Shown one piece after another: positions 8,318-17,030 of a stretch of 64,000 bases of DNA. Under the pieces are notes generated by a model. The model saw only the letters and a list, made by a program, of their open reading frames with translations. It searched no databases and was not told the origin of the DNA. The position numbers were made by a program, and so were the translations under genes. The number at the start of each line of letters is the position of its first letter. The stretch's first letter is position 1. This DNA is from UBA7332 sp051652645 (GTDB taxonomy: Bacteria; Bacteroidota; Bacteroidia; Bacteroidales; UBA7332): assembly GCA_051652645.1 (NCBI GenBank), contig JBOFUP010000040.1, forward strand, positions 1-64,000. Direction: 5' to 3'.

Positions 8318-10261
8318 ATGGTAAATCGATTCGTCAAACATATACTATTGCTAATTATTCTGTTTTTTCAGTTTAATTTGAAGCTGTCCGCAAATGAAAG
8401 AGAAGTGTTGATAATTAACTCATATTCTCCCGATTTCGATTGGGCCGTGTCCGCTATTCATGGGGTTAAATCTACTGTATTAGAGAATTTTCCAATGGCG
8501 GAATTTAAGGTTAGATATCTTAACTCTGAGATGTTCCCAAATATGCAGGAGTGGTTAGATTATATTCCAAAGAAGATATATAGAACAGAAACTGATAAAC
8601 CGGTTGCTATTGTCTTAATATCAGATGAGGCTTGGTTGGCCTATCAGTTATATTATTCTAAACAGTTCGAGGGAGTTCCTGTATTCTTATGTTTCGTAAA
8701 GCCAGAAACTATATGTGTAGAGAATTTTACTGAGGGTAGAAGTGTTGAGGATTATGTGGTTTATCCAACTTTAGATCTTATGAATAATTATCCTAGCACG
8801 GCAGTTTTTCGTGAGGTTAATATAGAGGGGACTGTTGACCTTATGGAGAGGGTAGTGAAAGGAATGGATCGTATTGTCCTTTTGGGGGATAAGCGATACT
8901 ATGCTTCTTATATCAGATATGCCTTAGATAAATATGCTAAGGAGTCAAATTTGAATTATACAATAGAGAACTATATTGTAGGTGAAATGTCAAAAGATAA
9001 TCTTTTGAATCAGCTGTCATCATTACCTAAAACAACAGGGGTGCTTCTTTCGATGTGGCAGGATGGAACGCATAGCTATAGCTATACTAGAGATAATACC
9101 TATAGGAAGATGTCTGATAATGTTAATGTTCCAATATTTCTAACCATTGATATGGGGTTAAATACAGGGAATTTTCTTGGTGGGGTATTTCTAGACTCTT
9201 ATTTTCTTGGTGAAAAGACAGGTTCTCAATTGGTTAAGCTTCTTAGAGGAAGATCTATTCGCAGTATAGATGTTGAGACATACACGGGTAAAGTTCCTCA
9301 AGTTAATTGGGAGGTTGCTAGATCTTTTGGTATTTCAAAACATGAGCTGCCTGATAATACATCGTTTAGATTTTTCCCAAAGAAATTCACTGAAAGGATT
9401 AGTAGAGAGCTGCTAATAATTGTTGTTTCGTTGATTATTGTGATTTTGGTTTTAATTTTTGCCTTGATATTTAGAAAAAGGTATTTGTCTTCTTATTCTA
9501 AGTTGAAGCATGAATATGATAATCTCGTTCTTGAGCTTAGTTGTTGTGAAGCAAAAATTGAAGAATCAAAATTATATAGAGAGCATATAGAGCATCAGAC
9601 GACCATATTTTTGGCTAATATGGAATATGCTATAAAAAAAGAGATGGCTCGTCTGAATAGTCGTTATAGTTGGCTGAGTACTCTAGATTTTGATGTAGAG
9701 CAGAGGAGAAACCTTAGGGGGATTGATGTGTCAAAAAATAGATTTGAGTATATCTCTAATGAGGGCCTTGAGTTGATTAGCCTTGATTCTATAAGTGTCG
9801 AGCCTGCTATTGAAACTCTTAACTTGTCAACGCTTTGCCAAGAAATTATAGATGACTTGCTGTTGATCTGTGAAGATGATGTTCGTTTGTCTTTTATCAA
9901 TCTAGATCCTCTATTTACTGTGAGATCGGATCGCTATCTACTTGGAAGGATGATTGAATCACTATTGTCCCACTCTATAAGGATGTGTAATAATGGTGAG
10001 ATAGTGCTTTCGTGTCGTAGGGTTTCTGATAATGTTATGATAGGGATTAAGTGTATTGGGGACTTCGATAGGATGAGTTTGGATGATGTATCTATAAATA
10101 AAACGGATAATATTATTACCGAGGCTGACTGTGTTGGACTTGCTGTCCTTTTTTCTAAGGTTGTAGCCAGGTATATTAAGGCTGCTGTGGTATTAGAGGA
10201 TGTCGAATCAACAGAGGTGTTTACAATTGTGATTCCAGTTGATTATGATACATTGGTATAG
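8318..10261 (+). CDS. Membrane sensor with degenerate histidine-kinase domain
   Basis: A 647-residue protein with an N-terminal signal/anchor, a periplasmic ABC-substrate-binding-like sensor (about 27-345), a transmembrane helix (about 365-387), a short coiled coil and a C-terminal part shaped like HisKA plus HATPase_c. The kinase landmarks are recognisable but damaged. In the H-box FLANMEYAIKKEM (431-443), the phospho-acceptor position is Y437. The two N-box Asn positions are S548 and H552. The G1 Asp-Gly pattern is lost near 579-584, while the G2 region retains GLAV (607-610) and ends in a normal FTIVIPV strand. It cannot autophosphorylate by the known mechanism. It is isolated between terminators, and no response regulator is adjacent. 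The frame is intact over its full length, so it appears to be maintained. Confidence 0.75.
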   Translation: MVNRFVKHILLLIILFFQFNLKLSANEREVLIINSYSPDFDWAVSAIHGVKSTVLENFPMAEFKVRYLNSEMFPNMQEWLDYIPKKIYRTETDKPVAIVLISDEAWLAYQLYYSKQFEGVPVFLCFVKPETICVENFTEGRSVEDYVVYPTLDLMNNYPSTAVFREVNIEGTVDLMERVVKGMDRIVLLGDKRYYASYIRYALDKYAKESNLNYTIENYIVGEMSKDNLLNQLSSLPKTTGVLLSMWQDGTHSYSYTRDNTYRKMSDNVNVPIFLTIDMGLNTGNFLGGVFLDSYFLGEKTGSQLVKLLRGRSIRSIDVETYTGKVPQVNWEVARSFGISKHELPDNTSFRFFPKKFTERISRELLIIVVSLIIVILVLIFALIFRKRYLSSYSKLKHEYDNLVLELSCCEAKIEESKLYREHIEHQTTIFLANMEYAIKKEMARLNSRYSWLSTLDFDVEQRRNLRGIDVSKNRFEYISNEGLELISLDSISVEPAIETLNLSTLCQEIIDDLLLICEDDVRLSFINLDPLFTVRSDRYLLGRMIESLLSHSIRMCNNGEIVLSCRRVSDNVMIGIKCIGDFDRMSLDDVSINKTDNIITEADCVGLAVLFSKVVARYIKAAVVLEDVESTEVFTIVIPVDYDTLV

Positions 10262-10351
10262 TCTTTACATAATAATGATATCTTCGTGATGATTGTTTTA
10301 TTAAATACTATGTGACGTTAGGTTTAAACAATATTTTATTCTATATCAAGC

Positions 10352-10397
10352 TTAAGTGCCCCCGAAAGTTATACTAGTAACTGTCGGGGGCACTTAA
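10352..10397. terminator. Bidirectional hairpin terminator
   Basis: A 14-bp GC-rich stem (10352-10365 with 10384-10397) contains a second short stem within its loop. It sits between the convergent sensor gene and cls. Confidence 0.85.
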
Positions 10398-10443
10398 TTG
10401 TATGAGTTTACTCAGAAATATCACGATAGGAAATCTAAGCCAC

Positions 10444-11868
10444 TCAAAGAAGAGGGCTAAGTAGGCGCCAAAGAGAAGCAAGCAGCCTGCTTTTTAGAGG
10501 TCTAGCCTTCCATTCTGCTAGAGTTAGGCGTGTTGAATGGTGTTGGTCATCAATAAATATCTGCTTCATTTCTGATGCTACTTTACTATCGTAAATGAAT
10601 GAGTTGAGTTCGAAGTTGTGTTCAAAGCTTCGGAAGTCAAGATTTACGGAGCCCACAATAGAGAGATGGTCGTCAATAGTTACTGTTTTTGAATGTAGAA
10701 AGCCAACTTCATAGAGATATACTTTAACACCAGCTTCAAGCATTTGCTGTATGAATGATCTGCTAGCATGGTGAGCTAGGTATACATCACTTCTCCTAGG
10801 AAGCATTAGTCTTACGTCTACACCGCTCAATGCTGCGGTTTGCAGTGCTACTAGTAGGCTGTCTGTGGGGAGGAAATATGGTGACTGTAGGTATATACTC
10901 TTCTTGGCCGATAGTATAGCCTTGATGTATCCTTGCAGTATTGTTCTGAATATTCCGAAAGGTCCACTCTGAACAATTTGAATAGTAGATGAGCCTTTGC
11001 TCTGGTTGTTTAGCTTATATTTTTGAATGTTTGATGTTTGCTTGTCTGTGAACTGCTTATCAATTAGAAATTGAGTCTGAAGAGCATTTATAGCGCTACC
11101 GCGAATTTCAATGTGCGTATCTCTCCAGATTCCAAATTTGTTGCCATTGACATATCTATCGGCAATGTTCATACCCCCCATGAAAGCCACCTCTCCATCT
11201 ATTATAGCCATCTTGCGGTGGTTTCTGTAGTTGACCTTACTTGTAAATAGGTGAAATCTCACAGGTAGAAAGCTTAAAACCTCTACTCCTGCTTGCTGAA
11301 GTTTAGAGAAGTATTCTGTTGGGACCTTCCAACATCCAACATCATCGTATAGTACCTTTACTTCAACACCTTGCTTAGACTTTACAATTAGTTTCTGTTG
11401 AAGTAGATAGCCCAGATCATCATTTTCTATTATATAGTATTGAATGTGTATGTACTCTTTCGCATCATCGATGGCTTTAAAGAGTGCCTCCATTTTATCT
11501 TTGCCATTAGTAAATATCCTTATATTATTTTCTGAGTAAAGGGGTGATTGGTTGTTGTAGTTTAGTAATTTGGCTAATGTCTGATATTGTATAGGTAGCT
11601 CTTTTATAAGATCTTTAGAATTCTGTTTTTGAAGTCTATCTGTAATATATTTTAATCTTCTTCGGTTGATCATACGCATGCGTGTGTAGTCTTGTCCAAA
11701 GAAAAGGTATATTATTATGCCAACAAAAGGTACGAATATAAGTACCGTAATCCAGGCAATGCTTTTAACTGGATTTCGGTTCTCGTATATCAGAACTAAC
11801 ACAAGTGCTAGGGATGTAATAAGATATAAAGATTGGAATGCTAGATGAAGAGTGTCATTTATGCTCAT
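10444..11868 (-). CDS. cls: Cardiolipin synthase
   Basis: Cls condenses phosphatidylglycerol with a second phospholipid to form cardiolipin at the inner membrane. The 474-residue protein has two N-terminal transmembrane helices (about 8-28 and 35-57) followed by two phospholipase-D modules. Their HKD motifs are intact: H217-x-K219 with D224 in HRKMAIIDG, and H392-x-K394 with D399 in HSKTVTIDD. The gene is monocistronic; hairpins lie on both sides. Confidence 0.93.
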   Translation of the reverse strand: MSINDTLHLAFQSLYLITSLALVLVLIYENRNPVKSIAWITVLIFVPFVGIIIYLFFGQDYTRMRMINRRRLKYITDRLQKQNSKDLIKELPIQYQTLAKLLNYNNQSPLYSENNIRIFTNGKDKMEALFKAIDDAKEYIHIQYYIIENDDLGYLLQQKLIVKSKQGVEVKVLYDDVGCWKVPTEYFSKLQQAGVEVLSFLPVRFHLFTSKVNYRNHRKMAIIDGEVAFMGGMNIADRYVNGNKFGIWRDTHIEIRGSAINALQTQFLIDKQFTDKQTSNIQKYKLNNQSKGSSTIQIVQSGPFGIFRTILQGYIKAILSAKKSIYLQSPYFLPTDSLLVALQTAALSGVDVRLMLPRRSDVYLAHHASRSFIQQMLEAGVKVYLYEVGFLHSKTVTIDDHLSIVGSVNLDFRSFEHNFELNSFIYDSKVASEMKQIFIDDQHHSTRLTLAEWKARPLKSRLLASLWRLLSPLL

Positions 11869-11897
11869 TTATCTAATATGGATTTTCTATGGTATTT

Positions 11898-11933
11898 AAA
11901 GTGTGCCGCATAGATATTCTATCGGCACACTTT
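11898..11933 (-). terminator. Terminator between PfkB kinase gene and cls
   Basis: An 11-bp stem (11898-11908 with 11923-11933) has an inner ATAGA/TCTAT extension. On the minus strand it follows the kinase stop codon by 10 bases. Confidence 0.75.
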
Positions 11934-11943
11934 ATTTTTGATT

Positions 11944-12924
11944 TTAGTGTTTATTTGTCATAGTCGCAATGGATTTCTTTATCTGCTCCCAGTTGCGATT
12001 GCTCATTTTTGTACCAATAATTTGTATTACCTGGCCTGATACGAGTGCTCCGATCTCTCCACAAGTGATTAGAGGTAGTTCCTTTGCTAGTCCGTATAAG
12101 AATCCAGCAGCGTATAGATCGCCTGCACCTGTGGTGTCAAGACATGGTACCTTTGTTGCACGAGCTAGGACAATCTCGTCATTACTTGCAATATATGAAC
12201 CCTTAGCTCCAATTTTAACAACAGCAATGTTGCAGTATTTAGCAAGTTCTAGACAAGCCTCTTTTGGTTCCATGCCAGTGAAGGCAAATGATTCCTCTTC
12301 ATTAGCAAACACTATATCGGTGTCCATAAGTAGCTCTTTGAAGAGCTGTTTGTTTGCAGATACTATATTGTAGCTAGCAAGATCAAGCACTATTTTGCAT
12401 CCGCACGATTTAGCCATCTTGACTGTTGAGCGAATAAATTCTGGAGACTGTACGAGATATCCTTCAATAAATAGGTAGTCATATCTTAGAAAGACCTCTC
12501 TTTTGATATTCTCAAGTTTCAAATCGGCAGCAGCTCCAAGGTAAGTTCCAAAAGTGCGTTCTCCATCTGGAGTGATCATAGTCATTGCACAACCAGAAGT
12601 TAGGTCGTTTTCGTGAAGGATAGGTTCAACACCATTCCTCTGAAGATCCTCTTTGTAGAAACTACCATAGAAATCTTGCCCTATACTTCCTATGAAACCA
12701 GCAGGTATACCAAGCCTAGCAATACCACAAACTGCATTAGAAGCAGAGCCTCCAGTTGCACGAACGGAGTCAAAATCGCGTATTGTGTCTAATATTTTCA
12801 TTAATCGATCTTCATCAATCAATTGCATGCTTCCTTTTGGAAGACTCATTTTTTCGAGGTAAGTCTCTGATTCTAATTTAACTAAAACGTCAACTAGCGC
12901 GTTACCTAGTCCAAGTACTTTCAT
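11944..12924 (-). CDS. PfkB-family carbohydrate/nucleoside kinase
   Basis: A 326-residue ribokinase-fold enzyme of about the length of bacterial adenosine/sugar kinases. It carries the N-terminal GG signature region (TGGSASNAVCGIARLG) and the C-terminal DTTGAGD motif with the catalytic Asp (near residue 260). Related Bacteroidota proteins are annotated as adenosine kinases, but substrate cannot be settled from motifs; inosine, ribose or fructose derivatives are possible. It has its own upstream -7 box and is separated from cls by a hairpin. Confidence 0.8.
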   Translation of the reverse strand: MKVLGLGNALVDVLVKLESETYLEKMSLPKGSMQLIDEDRLMKILDTIRDFDSVRATGGSASNAVCGIARLGIPAGFIGSIGQDFYGSFYKEDLQRNGVEPILHENDLTSGCAMTMITPDGERTFGTYLGAAADLKLENIKREVFLRYDYLFIEGYLVQSPEFIRSTVKMAKSCGCKIVLDLASYNIVSANKQLFKELLMDTDIVFANEEESFAFTGMEPKEACLELAKYCNIAVVKIGAKGSYIASNDEIVLARATKVPCLDTTGAGDLYAAGFLYGLAKELPLITCGEIGALVSGQVIQIIGTKMSNRNWEQIKKSIATMTNKH

Positions 12925-12943
12925 TTGTCAAAAAATTTTACTG

Positions 12944-12951
12944 CAAAGATA
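12944..12951 (-). promoter_or_regulatory. -7 element for PfkB kinase gene
   Basis: The minus strand reads TATCTTTG, 20 bases upstream of the kinase start. No clear -33 box is seen. Confidence 0.55.
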
Positions 12952-12982
12952 TTGCATATTTTAAAATTAGCTATTACTTTTG
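12952..12982 (+). promoter_or_regulatory. Promoter of the tRNA-Asn cluster
   Basis: TTG at 12952-12954, a 20-base spacer and TACTTTTG at 12975-12982 fit the Bacteroidota consensus. The first tRNA begins 43 bases after the -7 box. Confidence 0.7.
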
Positions 12983-13025
12983 TAACGCAATCGACTAGAA
13001 ATAGCTTGATTTAAGCAAAAAAAAT

Positions 13026-13102
13026 TCTTCAGTAGCTCAGTCGGTTAGAGCACCTGACTGTTAATCAGGGGGTCGTAGGTTCAAGTCCTACCTGAAGAGC
13101 CA
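13026..13102 (+). tRNA. tRNA-Asn(GTT), copy 1
   Basis: The cloverleaf closes with acceptor TCTTCAG/CTGAAGA, anticodon stem CCTGA/TCAGG around loop CTGTTAA (anticodon GTT), a T-arm with GTTCAAGTC, and an encoded CCA. It differs from copies 2 and 3 by one base in the D-loop (TCGG instead of TTGG). Confidence 0.97.
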
Positions 13103-13156
13103 AGCAATACTCGTTTCCTTCTTTACGAGTTTAAATAAGATAAGTAGGAGAAAAAT

Positions 13157-13233
13157 TCTTCAGTAGCTCAGTTGGTTAGAGCACCTGACTGTTAATCAGG
13201 GGGTCGTAGGTTCAAGTCCTACCTGAAGAGCCA
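13157..13233 (+). tRNA. tRNA-Asn(GTT), copy 2
   Basis: Its structure is the same as copy 1, with D-loop TTGG and an encoded CCA end. Confidence 0.97.
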
Positions 13234-13287
13234 AGTAATACTCGTTTCCTTCTTTACGAGTTTAAATAAGATAAGTAGGAAAAAAAT

Positions 13288-13361
13288 TCTTCAGTAGCTC
13301 AGTTGGTTAGAGCACCTGACTGTTAATCAGGGGGTCGTAGGTTCAAGTCCTACCTGAAGAG
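13288..13361 (+). tRNA. tRNA-Asn(GTT), copy 3, no encoded CCA
   Basis: The body is identical to copy 2. After the discriminator G at 13361 the genome reads CAC instead of CCA, so this copy depends on CCA-adding enzyme. A terminator follows 8 bases later. Confidence 0.95.
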
Positions 13362-13368
13362 CACTTTA

Positions 13369-13396
13369 AACCTCGCACATGTGCGGGGTTTTTTTA
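13369..13396 (+). terminator. Terminator of the tRNA cluster
   Basis: A perfect or near-perfect GC-rich stem (about 13369-13390) is followed directly by a run of seven Ts, a canonical rho-independent terminator. Confidence 0.9.
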
Positions 13397-13420
13397 TTAT
13401 ATGACTTAATACTATTTGCC

Positions 13421-13957
13421 ATGACTATGTTACATCCACTGATATCTTTTAGCTACTGCCCTAAGTGTGGCTCAGATAAGTTTTATGATAATGATTCCAA
13501 ATCAAAACGCTGCAACTTTTGTGGTTTTACATTCTATCTTAATCCATCTGCTGCTGTTGCTGCTTTTATAGTTAATAAAGATGGTGAGATGTTAGTTTGT
13601 AGAAGAGCTTGTGAGCCAGCCAAAGGAACACTCGATCTGCCTGGTGGATTTGTTGATATTAACGAGAGCGTTGAGCAAGCTTTGGTTCGTGAGGTTCTAG
13701 AGGAGACATCTCTAGAGGTGTTGTCTATGAAATATCTATTTTCACTTCCTAATAATTATAATTATTGTGGGTTTGATGTTCCCACGGTGGATCTGTTCTA
13801 TTTGGTAACCATTAAGGATAGAGGTATATTAGAAGCTAATGATGATGTAGACTCATGTGAGTTTTTACCACTAAGTGAAGTCAAAAGTGAGCTCTTTGGG
13901 CTTCAATCAATATCAAAAGGAGTCTCCATTTTTTTAAACAAAGCAGAAGATTTATAG
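13421..13957 (+). CDS. NUDIX hydrolase with N-terminal zinc ribbon
   Basis: The protein opens with a zinc ribbon (CPKCG and CNFCG, 17 residues apart) and continues with a NUDIX fold. The NUDIX box reads GGFVDINESVEQALVREV followed by LEETS, so the usual Gly of EExG is Ser. The Glu residues that bind Mg are present. Relatives hydrolyse NDP-X compounds such as NADH or ADP-ribose. An upstream in-frame ATG at 13379 lies inside the tRNA terminator and was rejected. ATG at 13421 is used here, and ATG at 13427 is equally possible because no ribosome-binding site decides between them. The gene is just upstream of the TPR gene. Confidence 0.85.
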   Translation: MTMLHPLISFSYCPKCGSDKFYDNDSKSKRCNFCGFTFYLNPSAAVAAFIVNKDGEMLVCRRACEPAKGTLDLPGGFVDINESVEQALVREVLEETSLEVLSMKYLFSLPNNYNYCGFDVPTVDLFYLVTIKDRGILEANDDVDSCEFLPLSEVKSELFGLQSISKGVSIFLNKAEDL

Positions 13958-13978
13958 TAACGCTGTAAAAGAGTTTAT

Positions 13979-13986
13979 TATTTTTG
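13979..13986 (+). promoter_or_regulatory. -7 element before TPR gene
   Basis: TATTTTTG matches TAnnTTTG, but it is only 17 bases before the start codon, giving a very short leader, and the -33 box is poor. Confidence 0.4.
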
Positions 13987-14003
13987 CGAAAAATAGAACC
14001 TTG

Positions 14004-17003
14004 ATGAAACGAATAACAATGCTTTTAGCTGCAACGTTAAGCTCTGGTGCTTTAACAATTTCTGCGCAGCTTCCATATAATACAGACTCATCTATTGATC
14101 TTCTAAAGCGATCAAAGATGATGTTTGAGCAGGATAAATTTATGGGATCAGTGGACTATCTTAATAGATACTCCATATCTTCTGGTGCAGAAATGAAGCA
14201 AGATGAAGCAGCTTTTCTTAAGCTATATACATCTTATGAGTTGAATCGTTCAGTCGACTTCGAACTTTTCTTAAAAGAGTATCCACATTCGGCATATACA
14301 AATTTCGTTCGACTTATATACGGGTCTTCTCTTTTGGAACAAGAGAAGATAGATCAGGCAATAGAGATATTGACGCAGGCTGATTCAGATCTTCTATCAA
14401 AGGCCGATAGAGAGCATTGTCGTTATAGATTGGCTTATGCATTTTTGTTGAATGATCAATTCTCTAACTCAAAACCGATGTTTAACGAATTGAGTAGATC
14501 TTCTGCTATCTATTCTGATAAGGCAGATTTCTATTTGAGTTATATATCATATAGAGAGGGTGAATATGCAAAGGCATTGAAGGGTTTTCTGCCTCTACAA
14601 AATATATCTCAATATAGGTCTATTGTACCATATTATATAGTTCAGATATATTTTGCACAGGGGAACTATACAGCAGCTATAAAGCTTGGACAAGAGTTAT
14701 TACTGCGAGAGTCTGATCCTGCAAACGTAGCAGAGGTTAAAAGAATTGTTGGAGAGAGTTATTACTACAGCGGGGATCAAAGGAGTGCAACAGCTCACTT
14801 GAGTCAATATGTTAAGATGAGCTCTCAACCAACCCGAAGTGCTTGGTATGCTCTAGGACTCTGCTTGTACGATGCGGGTGATATGCAAGGCACGATATCA
14901 GCTCTTTCTAAAGTAACATTGGGAAATGATATATATAGTCAAACAGCATATTATCATTTAGGGTTAGCATATTTGAGTCAAAAAGATTACTCAAAGGCAA
15001 GGATGGCATTTGAGTCTGCTTCAAATATGGAGTATAATGATACAATACGAGAATTGGCTATGTACAACTATGCCCTGACTATATACTCAACATCATATAC
15101 TCCATTCAATGAGTCAGTTGGTGTATTTGAACAGTTCTTAAATAGGTATCCAAATTCATTATATGCTGATAAGGCAAGCGAGTATCTATCTGAAGTGTTG
15201 TTGACTACTAAGGATTATCAAGGATCTTTGGATATGATAGCTAAGATAGCTAGACCAGGAGCTAAGATACTATCAGCTAAACAGAGAATACTATTCTATC
15301 TTGGAAGTGAACAGGTTGTAAATTCTCACTTCAAGAATGCTATAGAGTATTTTACGGCTGCAATAAATGTAGGGAACTACAATGCTCAATATAGAGCAGA
15401 AGCACTATATTGGAGGGGAGAGTCATACTATAGATTGGAGGATTACAAGAGAGCTATTAGTGACTATACAGCATTCACATCGCAAACACCTGATAGATCA
15501 AAGCCGATATACACCTTGGCTATGTACAACTTAGGGTATTCCTACTTTAAGAGCTTTGACTTTGTCAAGGCGCGTAGCTTTTTTACTCAGTTTATAGATC
15601 TTTCAAAAGAGAAAAAAGGAACTCTATATGCAGATGCGCTAAATAGATTAGCTGATTGCCAATACTATAGAAGAGAATTTGCACTTGCAGAGGAGAATTA
15701 CGCTAAGGTCGCTACTCTTAAGAGTGGATTTGAGGACTATGCTCTCTATCAGAAGGCTATGATGCAGGGTATACGCAAGCAGAATGATAGAAAGATAGAG
15801 ACAATAGACCAACTAATTGCAACATATCCTAAGTCTGAATATGTTGATGATGCACTATTGGAAAGGGGATTGATACAAGCATCTCAAAATAAGTATGCTG
15901 GAGCTATTGCCGATCTTAATAAACTCATTTCACAATTTCCTAATAGTAACATAGCTCCAACGGCAGCAATACAGCTTAGTACTGTGTATCGCAATATGGG
16001 AGATAATAGTAGTGCTATCAACGCATATAAGAGCATATTGAGTAAATATCCTGGAAGTGAGCAAGCGAAGATGGCTAATGCAGATTTTAAGGAGTTGGCT
16101 CAAGAGACAAACAGTGTATCAGACTATGCAAACTATATAAACACTCTAGGATGGGGCTTTAAGTTTTCAGCCACTGAGCAGGATTCATTGACATATTTCG
16201 CTGCGGAGCAAATCTATATTAAGGGAAATAGAGATGCAGCTGATAAGAGTTTTGTTGATTACATACAGAGTTTTCCTCAGGGAGCATTCACTCTTTCGGC
16301 TAATTACTACTTAGGAACGATGGCATACGAAAAGGGTGATATGGATAGGGCAATGGGTTATCTTAATCTAGTAACTTCTATGCCAAAAAGTATATATACA
16401 GAGGATGCTGTTACTGTTTTAGCAACTATCAACTATGTGAAAAAAGAGTATAGAGAGGCTCAACGATTATATCGTGAACTATCTGCACTTGCATCAAAAC
16501 GCTCTGTGAAGTTACAAGCAAATATTGGAGAGATACGTTCAGCATACGCTTTATCTGAGTACGCTGAGGTAAATCTTATAGCTTCTAGACTATTAGAAGA
16601 TAAGAGCCTAGATCCAGACCAACTAGGAGAGATTCTTTATCTCCATGCAAAATCATTAATGGCAGAGAAGCAAAGTGGTAAGGCGGCTGATGTTTGGATG
16701 ATATTATCTAAGGATACTAGATCAGCTTATGGTGCAGAGGCTAAATTTCAGTTGGCAGACTACTACTATAGGGCTAAGCAATATGATAAAGCAGAAAAGA
16801 CCCTAGGTGAGTTTGTTGAGCAGGGTACACCACACCAATATTGGATGGCAAGATCATTCATACTATGGAGTGACATATATATGCAACAAGACGATCCTTT
16901 CCAAGCTAAGCAGTATCTGATGAATTTGCGAGGTAATTATAAGGCAAATGATGATATTGACGGAATGATAGAGGAGAGACTTAAAGTTATTGAGAGTAAA
17001 TAA
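14004..17003 (+). CDS. Large periplasmic tetratricopeptide-repeat protein
   Basis: A 999-residue exported protein with a signal peptide (cut near ISAQ) followed by TPR helices over essentially its whole length. Recurrent units include AEALYWRGESYYRLEDYKRA, YADALNRLADCQYYRREF and AEAKFQLADYYYRAKQYDKA. TPR superhelices bind other proteins, so it is probably a scaffold in the periplasm or at the outer membrane. It is followed 27 bases later by a predicted outer-membrane barrel, and the two are probably co-transcribed and functionally paired. The ATG at 14004 was chosen over the TTG just before it. The partner and process are unknown. Confidence 0.8.
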   Translation: MKRITMLLAATLSSGALTISAQLPYNTDSSIDLLKRSKMMFEQDKFMGSVDYLNRYSISSGAEMKQDEAAFLKLYTSYELNRSVDFELFLKEYPHSAYTNFVRLIYGSSLLEQEKIDQAIEILTQADSDLLSKADREHCRYRLAYAFLLNDQFSNSKPMFNELSRSSAIYSDKADFYLSYISYREGEYAKALKGFLPLQNISQYRSIVPYYIVQIYFAQGNYTAAIKLGQELLLRESDPANVAEVKRIVGESYYYSGDQRSATAHLSQYVKMSSQPTRSAWYALGLCLYDAGDMQGTISALSKVTLGNDIYSQTAYYHLGLAYLSQKDYSKARMAFESASNMEYNDTIRELAMYNYALTIYSTSYTPFNESVGVFEQFLNRYPNSLYADKASEYLSEVLLTTKDYQGSLDMIAKIARPGAKILSAKQRILFYLGSEQVVNSHFKNAIEYFTAAINVGNYNAQYRAEALYWRGESYYRLEDYKRAISDYTAFTSQTPDRSKPIYTLAMYNLGYSYFKSFDFVKARSFFTQFIDLSKEKKGTLYADALNRLADCQYYRREFALAEENYAKVATLKSGFEDYALYQKAMMQGIRKQNDRKIETIDQLIATYPKSEYVDDALLERGLIQASQNKYAGAIADLNKLISQFPNSNIAPTAAIQLSTVYRNMGDNSSAINAYKSILSKYPGSEQAKMANADFKELAQETNSVSDYANYINTLGWGFKFSATEQDSLTYFAAEQIYIKGNRDAADKSFVDYIQSFPQGAFTLSANYYLGTMAYEKGDMDRAMGYLNLVTSMPKSIYTEDAVTVLATINYVKKEYREAQRLYRELSALASKRSVKLQANIGEIRSAYALSEYAEVNLIASRLLEDKSLDPDQLGEILYLHAKSLMAEKQSGKAADVWMILSKDTRSAYGAEAKFQLADYYYRAKQYDKAEKTLGEFVEQGTPHQYWMARSFILWSDIYMQQDDPFQAKQYLMNLRGNYKANDDIDGMIEERLKVIESK

Positions 17004-17030
17004 TTATCTGCTAACTATAGATAACTCATT

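Larger units (their letters stand above)
13026..13361 (+). repeat. 131-bp tandem repeat carrying tRNA-Asn
   Basis: The tRNA copies begin at 13026, 13157 and 13288, an exact period of 131 bases. The two spacers are nearly identical, with single changes at about 13105/13236 and near the end of the A-run. This shows a recent tandem amplification of one tRNA gene with its spacer. Confidence 0.95.

Noticed and set aside
13103..13287. Regularly spaced repeats resembling a CRISPR array
   Set aside because: The repeats are three complete tRNA-Asn genes with homologous spacers, so this is tandem duplication and not CRISPR.
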